A stretch of 51,108 nt of DNA from Rubellimicrobium roseum. GTDB taxonomy: Bacteria; Pseudomonadota; Alphaproteobacteria; Rhodobacterales; Rhodobacteraceae. The stretch is from assembly GCF_006152145.1 (NCBI RefSeq), contig NZ_VDFV01000024.1:1-51108 (forward strand), read 5' to 3'. The position numbers were made by a program, and so were the translations under genes. Positions 46,465 to 51,108 of this stretch are shown one piece after another. Below the pieces are notes generated by a model. It was not told the origin of the DNA and ran no database searches. It saw only the letters and a program-made list of their open reading frames with translations. Numbering within the stretch: the stretch's first letter is position 1; each line of letters opens with the position of its first letter.

Positions 46465-47796
46465 ATGAGCTGGCTCGACCAGCACCCCGAGGTGCGCAAC
46501 ATCCGTTGCGGCGCCGTCGACCTCAATGGACAGGCGCGCGGCAAGCGCATCCCCGTCCGCTTCGCCCGCAAGATCGAGGAGGAAGGCACCCGCTTCCCCC
46601 TCTCCGTCCTCAACCTCGACATCTGGGGCGAGGACGTTGAGGACTCCCCCCTCGTCTTCGAGATCGGCGACCCCGACGGGGTCCTGCGCCCGACCGAGCG
46701 CGGCTACGTTCCGATGCCCTGGCTGTCCACCCCCTCCGCGCTCCTGCCGATGTGGATGTACACCGAGGAGGGCGAGCCCTTCGCCGGCGACCCCCGCCAC
46801 GCCCTGCGCGCCATCGTGGACCGCTTTAAGGCCCGCAATCTCACGCCCTGCGTCGCCACCGAGATGGAGTTCTATCTCGTCGACGACTCCGGCGTGGACC
46901 TGCGCCAGCCGCCCTCGCCCCGCTCCGGCAAGCGCCGCCCGGGGGCCGAGATCCTCTCCCTGCGGGCGCTGGACGCCTTCGACAGCTTCTTCAACGACCT
47001 TTACGACGCCTGCGACGCGATGGACATCCCGGCCGAGGCCGCGATCAGCGAGGTGGGCTTGGGCCAGTTCGAGATCAACCTGAGCCACGTCCCCGACGCG
47101 CTCAAGGCCGCCGATGACGCCTGGCTCTTCAAGCAGCTCGTGCGCGGCCTCGCGCGAAACCACGGCTTCGCCGCCTCGTTCATGGCCAAGCCCTACGAGG
47201 ACTACGCCGGCAACGGCCTGCACACCCACTTCTCGGTGCTGGACGCCGGGGGGCGCAACGCCTTCGCCGACGGCAGCTTCGAGGGCACGCCGCTGCTCAG
47301 GAACGCCATCGCCGGCTGTCTCAAGGGCATCCCGGAACTGGCGCTGATCTTCGCCCCCCACGCCAACAGCTACCAGCGGCTCGTGCCCGAGAGCCACGCG
47401 CCCACCGGCATCTGCTGGGCCTACGACAACCGCACCGCCTCGGTGCGCGTGCCCGGCGGCAGCGTTCAGGCCCGGCGGGTGGAGCATCGCGTCGCCGGTG
47501 GCGACGTGAACCCCTACCTGTTCCTCGCCGCCGTCCTGGGCTCCGCGCTCGTCGGCATCGAGGACGACCTCCAGCCCCCCCCGCCCATCATGGGCAACGC
47601 CTACGAGCAGGACCTGGCCCAGATCCCCGACACCTGGGAGCAGGCCATCGACGCCTTCGAGGGCAGCGCCTTCGTGCGCCGCATCTTCCCGCCCCAGCTC
47701 ATCGACAACCTCGTCATGACCAAGCGGCAGGAATTGCACTACATGGCCGAGCTCACGCCCCGCCAGCAGCTCGAACTCTACCTCGACACGGTCTGA
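46465..47796 (+). CDS. Glutamine-synthetase-family enzyme (likely gamma-glutamylamide ligase)
   Basis: This 443-residue member of the GS superfamily keeps the core active-site segments: EMEFYLV near 133, GQFEINL near 200, NGLHTHFSV, NSYQRLVPESHAPTG and NRTASVRVPGG. The N-terminal beta-grasp segment reads IRCGAVDLNGQARGKRIP, as in PuuA/GlnT-type proteins, whereas housekeeping GlnA is longer (about 470 residues) with a tyrosine adenylylation loop that I do not see. With the amine/amino-acid importer just upstream, ATP-dependent gamma-glutamylation of an imported amine is the most likely role. Glutamine synthesis itself is a weaker alternative. Confidence 0.85.
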   Translation: MSWLDQHPEVRNIRCGAVDLNGQARGKRIPVRFARKIEEEGTRFPLSVLNLDIWGEDVEDSPLVFEIGDPDGVLRPTERGYVPMPWLSTPSALLPMWMYTEEGEPFAGDPRHALRAIVDRFKARNLTPCVATEMEFYLVDDSGVDLRQPPSPRSGKRRPGAEILSLRALDAFDSFFNDLYDACDAMDIPAEAAISEVGLGQFEINLSHVPDALKAADDAWLFKQLVRGLARNHGFAASFMAKPYEDYAGNGLHTHFSVLDAGGRNAFADGSFEGTPLLRNAIAGCLKGIPELALIFAPHANSYQRLVPESHAPTGICWAYDNRTASVRVPGGSVQARRVEHRVAGGDVNPYLFLAAVLGSALVGIEDDLQPPPPIMGNAYEQDLAQIPDTWEQAIDAFEGSAFVRRIFPPQLIDNLVMTKRQELHYMAELTPRQQLELYLDTV

Positions 47797-47824
47797 CCGG
47801 TCGCACCGGCCCGGCCGGGACGCA

Positions 47825-47858
47825 GGCCGCCGCCCGGCTCCCCGGCCGGGCGGCGGCC
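47825..47858 (+). terminator. Strong terminator hairpin after the GS-like gene
   Basis: A perfect 14-bp stem (GGCCGCCGCCCGGC 47825-47838, GCCGGGCGGCGGCC 47845-47858) with a 6-nt loop lies 28 nt after the stop. It lacks a U tract but is among the strongest structures in the window. Confidence 0.7.
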
Positions 47859-48176
47859 CTGTGCCGCCTGCTCCTCTTCGGCCGGCAAGGTCCCAGTTTC
47901 GTCGGCATGCAGACAAGATCGGGTCAAAATGCCGTGACACCCTGTCGTGACCAAGGACGGGATCGAAAGGCCGATGCAAGCCGGACAGCGCCACGACGAC
48001 CCAGAAGCGCGGACCCACGTTCCCGAACGCCGTTCCCATACAACCGCGCACCAGGTCCACCAAAGCCCCGTCCACCTTCGCGCCTTCCCCCCAAGGAACA
48101 GGAACCGCCCCAAGCGATGCGCAGGCTCCCATGCGGCCGGCCGTCGCCCCAGGGCGTCAGGAGGGAGGAATTGCCG
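47859..48176. other. Gap between the amine operon and the roadblock cluster
   Basis: About 320 nt with no gene I can support. The end of it carries an unusually strong ribosome binding site (AGGAGGGAGGA, 48159-48169) in front of a tiny open frame. Confidence 0.45.
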
Positions 48177-48254
48177 ATGCAGATCAGACGGATCGAAGAC
48201 CGCCATATCGTGAACCCGGTCGGGCAGCCGCCCCCGTCCGCGCCGTCGGCCTAA
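48177..48254 (+). CDS. Possible 25-aa peptide at the start of the roadblock cluster
   Basis: A 25-codon frame (MQIRRIEDRHIVNPVGQPPP...) starts with ATG at 48177, 7 nt after GGAGGA (48164-48169). The ribosome binding site is better than that of most genes here. The product has a basic start and a Pro/Ser tail and matches nothing I know. It could be a leader peptide for the downstream stress/roadblock gene. Confidence 0.3.
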   Translation: MQIRRIEDRHIVNPVGQPPPSAPSA

Positions 48255-48444
48255 GCCCACCCCGCCCAATCTCACCCCAGTGACGCCACCGGAGCGCCCC
48301 AATGCGGGCCTGCCGGTCGTCGTATTGCGCCCTGCCCAAAGACGCGCCCGAGCCCAGGATACCGACGGACCCGGACGCCGACGATCCCGGGAAACAGAAG
48401 GCCGGCCAGAGCGCCGCCGCAACGCCAGCAAGGAAGGAACAAGG

Positions 48445-49239
48445 ATGGAGACGACCATCAGCGACATGCGCTCCGTGACCGCGATCTTCGACGAGGCCGC
48501 CAAGGCCGAGCGGGCGATCGCCTGGCTGCGCAACATCGGCGTGAAGGACAGCCAGATCCGGCAGTCGGCGGCGGAGGTCCCGGAACAGGCGCGCCCGGCC
48601 ACGCCGGCGACCCCGCCTCCGGCCAAGCGGCGCCGCAGCTTCGTCGACTCCTTCGTGGACTTCATGATGCCCGACGATGCGCCGAAAGGGTCGGCCAAGG
48701 GGATGGCGAACGGCGGGCCGCGCATCGTGACCATCCTGAACGTCCCCGCTACGATGCAGGGCGCGGTCACGAGCATCCTCAACGACGAGGGTCAGGTCCA
48801 GGAGGACCGGGCCGAGCCGGAGGCGCCGTCGTCCCCGGTGGAAGCCCGCGACCCGAGCCCCGCCTGGACCGGCGCGCCTTCGGTCGACATGGCCGATGCC
48901 AACCAGATCCGCGGCCTGATCGGGGCCTGTCTGGTCGATGGCGGCTCGGGCCACCTCCTGGCCGCCGAGGGGGACGGACGCATCGACCTCGAACTGGTCG
49001 CCGCGCTCAACACCGACTTCATGCGGACCTGGAACTACACCGTGGACCAGCTCGAACTGGACGAGGACACGGTGGACATCGACGAGATCCTCATGACCAT
49101 GGACACGCAGATCCACCTGTTCCGCCCCCTGGAGCAGCACCGGTCGATCTTCCTGTACGTCGCGCTCGACAAGGCCACCTGCAACCTCGGCATGGCGCGG
49201 CTGCAGATCCGGCACATCGAGGCCAACCTGGCGCTCTGA
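48445..49239 (+). CDS. Stress-protein-like domain fused to a roadblock/LC7-like domain
   Basis: This 264-residue protein has two domains. Residues 8-115 resemble the general-stress YflT-type module: SVTAIFDEAAKAERAIAWLRN at the start, then a basic/proline linker, then a second strand-helix unit (RIVTILNVPATMQGAVTSILNDEGQ). Residues 148-264 are a roadblock/LC7-like domain (IRGLIGACLVDGGSGHLLA, a long helix with LVAALNTDFMR, then DEILMTMDTQIHLFRPLE and SIFLYVALDKATCNLGMARLQI). The roadblock half is clearly paralogous to the two smaller proteins at 49970-50344 and 50420-50776. The ATG at 48445 has AAGGAAGGA upstream. Roadblock proteins normally regulate Ras-like GTPases such as MglA. I know of no described fusion of this kind. 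Confidence 0.7.
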   Translation: METTISDMRSVTAIFDEAAKAERAIAWLRNIGVKDSQIRQSAAEVPEQARPATPATPPPAKRRRSFVDSFVDFMMPDDAPKGSAKGMANGGPRIVTILNVPATMQGAVTSILNDEGQVQEDRAEPEAPSSPVEARDPSPAWTGAPSVDMADANQIRGLIGACLVDGGSGHLLAAEGDGRIDLELVAALNTDFMRTWNYTVDQLELDEDTVDIDEILMTMDTQIHLFRPLEQHRSIFLYVALDKATCNLGMARLQIRHIEANLAL

Positions 49240-49249
49240 CCCGATCGGC

Positions 49250-49267
49250 GGGCGCCGACCGGCGCCC
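49250..49267 (+). terminator. Hairpin after the stress/roadblock fusion gene
   Basis: GGGCGCC (49250-49256) pairs with GGCGCCC (49261-49267) around a 4-nt loop, 10 nt after the stop. There is no U tract. Confidence 0.5.
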
Positions 49268-49969
49268 CCGAACGCACCGCAGCCCGAGCCGTCGCAAGCG
49301 ACACCCGGCCCAAGCCGCTCCCGGCTCCATCGCCTTGCCCACGCTCGCTGAACCGCTCTGCCGCAATTCCGCTGGCAGACAGGTCCTGCTGGACCGCCCA
49401 TCGCCGTGGTCCGCTCCCCCGTTTTCCGATCCGCATATCGGCTCGCTCGAATCACGGGGCACCTCCGCTTCGGAGAGGCCCTGCGTCCTTCGCCCGCCGC
49501 AATTGGCCGGCCCAGCACAGGCCATGCAGCCTGTCCAGCCGCAAAACGCTCGCGAACGACAAGATCGTACACGCTATGGTCGCTGCAGGCATGATCGTTT
49601 GCAACCTTCAGTTGCCATCGCGGCCCGAACGCATTCGGTTCCCAGCTAAATCCGCGTAATCGTGCAACAATCTTCGCACACATCACCCTCTCCCATTCAG
49701 CGAGCCGTGGCTCTACTCAGGATGGCAAGGGGCTGGATGAACCAGATCCGGCCCCGCCCAACCAGAGGAGATCGGCCCATGCCAGAACCGGGCTCGACCA
49801 TACGACCGCCGTCATCCCGGCGCGCCGACCTCACCGTTCCGCCCCGCGCGAAGGGGAGAGCGGCCGACCGTTAGTCCCGCCGCCCCCTTCGCTCCACCTG
49901 TCGAACTCACGGCCGGGCGGCCCCGCACGCCCCCGGACGATCCCCTGCATCCCGAAGAAGGACACGACC
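49268..49969. other. Long gap with an AT-richer core before the second roadblock gene
   Basis: About 700 nt without a supported gene. The middle (about 49550-49700) is clearly lower in GC than the surroundings and contains a short inverted repeat, GCAAC-cttca-GTTGC (49601-49615), so it is a likely promoter/regulatory region. An open frame at 49662-49874 is Arg/Pro/Ser-rich without a ribosome binding site and was not accepted. Confidence 0.45.
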
Positions 49970-50344
49970 ATGAACATGACCATGCGCCCGACGACCACCT
50001 CGATCGCCGATGCGACCGCCATCAAGGGCTTCATCGGCGCCTGCCTGGTGGACAGTGACACCGGGCTCATGCTCGCCTCCGAAGGCGGCGGCCGGCTCGA
50101 CCTCAATCTCGTGGCCGCGCTGAACACCGATTTCGTCAAGGCCAAGCAGCACGCGATCGACCAGCTCGGCCTCAATCAGGAGATCGAGGATATCCTCATC
50201 ACGCTCGACAAGCAGGTCCACCTGATCCGGCCGCTCGAGCGCCAGCGGTCGATCTTCATCTACGTCGCCCTCGACCGGGCCACCTGCAACCTCGGCATGG
50301 CCCGGATCCAGCTCAAGACCCTGGAAGCCGCCCTGGAGATCTGA
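49970..50344 (+). CDS. Roadblock/LC7-like protein A (MglB-type fold)
   Basis: This 124-residue single-domain protein has the strand-helix-strand-strand-helix pattern of roadblock/LC7 proteins: IKGFIGACLVDSDTGLMLAS, a long helix LVAALNTDFVKAKQHAIDQL, IEDILITLDKQVHLIRPLE and SIFIYVALDRATCNLGMAR. It is about 85% identical by eye to the protein encoded convergently at 50420-50776. The ATG at 49970 follows AAGGA at about 7-8 nt. Such proteins dimerise and can act as GTPase-activating partners; no partner GTPase is seen here. A terminator hairpin follows. Confidence 0.75.
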   Translation: MNMTMRPTTTSIADATAIKGFIGACLVDSDTGLMLASEGGGRLDLNLVAALNTDFVKAKQHAIDQLGLNQEIEDILITLDKQVHLIRPLERQRSIFIYVALDRATCNLGMARIQLKTLEAALEI

Positions 50345-50366
50345 CCGGGCCTGCATCGCGACGCAC

Positions 50367-50393
50367 AGGCCGGCGCCAGCAAGGCGCCGGCCT
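50367..50393. terminator. Terminator between the convergent roadblock genes
   Basis: A perfect 11-bp stem (AGGCCGGCGCC 50367-50377, GGCGCCGGCCT 50383-50393) with loop agcaa is followed by a T/C-rich tail on the plus strand. It can serve both converging genes. Confidence 0.75.
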
Positions 50394-50419
50394 TCTCGTC
50401 TTCGGAACCGTCGATCCGA

Positions 50420-50776
50420 CTAGAACCGAAGATTGGCTTCGAGGTTCTTCAGCTGCATTCGCGCCATTCCCAGATTGGCCGAGGCTTTATCCAGCGCCAC
50501 GTAAATGAAGATCGACCGCTGGCGCTCGAGCGGACGGATCAGGTGGATCTGCTTGTCCAAGGTGATGAGGATATCCTCGATCTCCTGATTGAGTCCGAGC
50601 TGGTCGATCGCCTGCTGCTTGGCTTTCACAAAGTCGGTGTTCAGCGCGGCCACCATGTTCAGGTCGAGCCGCCCGCCGCCTTCGGAGGCAAGCATCAGGC
50701 CGGAGTCGCCGTCGACAAGGCAGGCGCCGATGAAGCCCTTGATCTGGACCGCGTCGGCAATGGAGGTGGTTGGCAT
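50420..50776 (-). CDS. Roadblock/LC7-like protein B (MglB-type fold)
   Basis: This 118-residue protein is nearly identical in sequence to protein A (IKGFIGACLVDGDSGLMLAS, LVAALNTDFVKAKQQAIDQL-type helix, ILITLDKQIHLIRPLE). I chose the ATG at 50776 because GAAGGA is 7 nt upstream and it matches the start of protein A. The frame is open to 51091 and an ATG at 50932 would add a basic/Pro-rich N-terminal extension; that part has weaker third-position GC bias by eye. The two copies face each other around a terminator, an inverted duplicate arrangement. Confidence 0.72.
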   Translation of the reverse strand: MPTTSIADAVQIKGFIGACLVDGDSGLMLASEGGGRLDLNMVAALNTDFVKAKQQAIDQLGLNQEIEDILITLDKQIHLIRPLERQRSIFIYVALDKASANLGMARMQLKNLEANLRF

Positions 50777-51108
50777 GTCATCGTCCTTCGTGGATGGGAT
50801 GCCCGGAGTCGCAGGCCCGGAAGGCGGCTTCTCGGGGATTTGGATTGGTTGTCCAGCGTCGAGATCGTCCGTTCCGATCATGCGCTTCAAGCGCTGGACG
50901 AGCATTTGGCCACTCGTTCTGATTCCACTCATGTCACTGCAGCTTGTCCTCTCCGCCGCTGATGGCGGATGGAACGGATGTCGATGCCCCCTCCCTCGTT
51001 GCTCCCCCCTTACGGCTCGCTTCGCTTTCAGACCGGATCTAGGTTCAGGACCCATTGATCTGCTCGCTCCCGCTGTGACGGTGTGATTCAAGCTCCCGGT
51101 CTGAGGGG
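50777..51108. other. Right edge upstream of roadblock gene B
   Basis: This is the 5' flank of the minus-strand roadblock gene B and should hold its promoter. It is lower in GC than most of the window. An in-frame N-terminal extension of gene B (to 50932 or 51091) is possible but not favoured. No other gene is supported before the window ends. Confidence 0.4.

Noticed and set aside
47825-47858. Possible attachment site or CRISPR-like repeat
   Set aside because: It is a single GC-rich inverted repeat directly after an operon end, best explained as a terminator; no repeat array or integrase is present.
49662-49874. 70-codon open frame between roadblock genes
   Set aside because: No ribosome binding site, Arg/Pro/Ser-rich, and no similarity to the neighbouring roadblock proteins.

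Overview
The window looks like chromosomal DNA of a very GC-rich alphaproteobacterium, probably of the Rhodobacteraceae/Rhodobacterales. The evidence is strong G/C preference at third codon positions, dense operons joined by ATGA/GTGA/TGATG overlaps, a VPLPA-type C-terminal sorting signal on a secreted protein, and gene families typical of that group: XdhABC with a BMP-type purine/nucleoside ABC importer, an RbsABC-like importer, and HisPMQ-like amino-acid/amine transport. No rRNA, tRNA, CRISPR array, insertion sequence or prophage core was recognised.

Region 1 (0.7-13 kb) is the most interesting part: a compact sugar-catabolism regulon. A SorC-family regulator and a class II aldolase fused to a short-chain dehydrogenase diverge from each other. 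A 5-methylthioribose-kinase/1-phosphate-isomerase pair (MtnK-MtnA homologues) diverges from an RbsA/C/B-like ABC importer, a transketolase split into two genes and a RuBisCO-like protein. Both divergent promoters carry the same GTCA-N8-TGAC palindrome, which ties all ten genes to one regulator. Kinase, isomerase and aldolase together read as a DHAP-shunt-like route for a 5-substituted or otherwise modified pentose. The fused dehydrogenase would handle the released aldehyde. The roles of the split transketolase and the RuBisCO-like protein are unexplained.

Region 2 (13-27.9 kb) is mixed housekeeping and accessory DNA: a lone SIR2-domain protein, an MFS carrier, a small acidic protein plus a YfcE-like phosphoesterase, trehalose synthesis (otsA-otsB), a small protein followed by two overlapping GTPase genes, a LacI regulator with two operators in front of an NlpC/P60-like gene, dnaE, and two small DUF2269-like membrane proteins. 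Region 3 (28-37.7 kb) is one long purine operon, xdhA-xdhB-xdhC followed by a BMP-type ABC importer, closed by a strong hairpin.

Region 4 (37.7-47.9 kb) holds a secreted C-type-lectin-like protein with a sorting signal, an FAD amine/amino-acid oxidoreductase, rlmJ, a TerB/PhnD-like pair, and a complete amino-acid/amine ABC importer with two tandem paralogous binding proteins and a glutamine-synthetase-family enzyme that may gamma-glutamylate the imported amine. Region 5 (48.1-51.1 kb) holds three paralogous roadblock/LC7-like proteins. One is fused to an N-terminal stress-protein-like domain, and no MglA-type GTPase is visible within the window. This cluster is the second candidate for an undescribed system.
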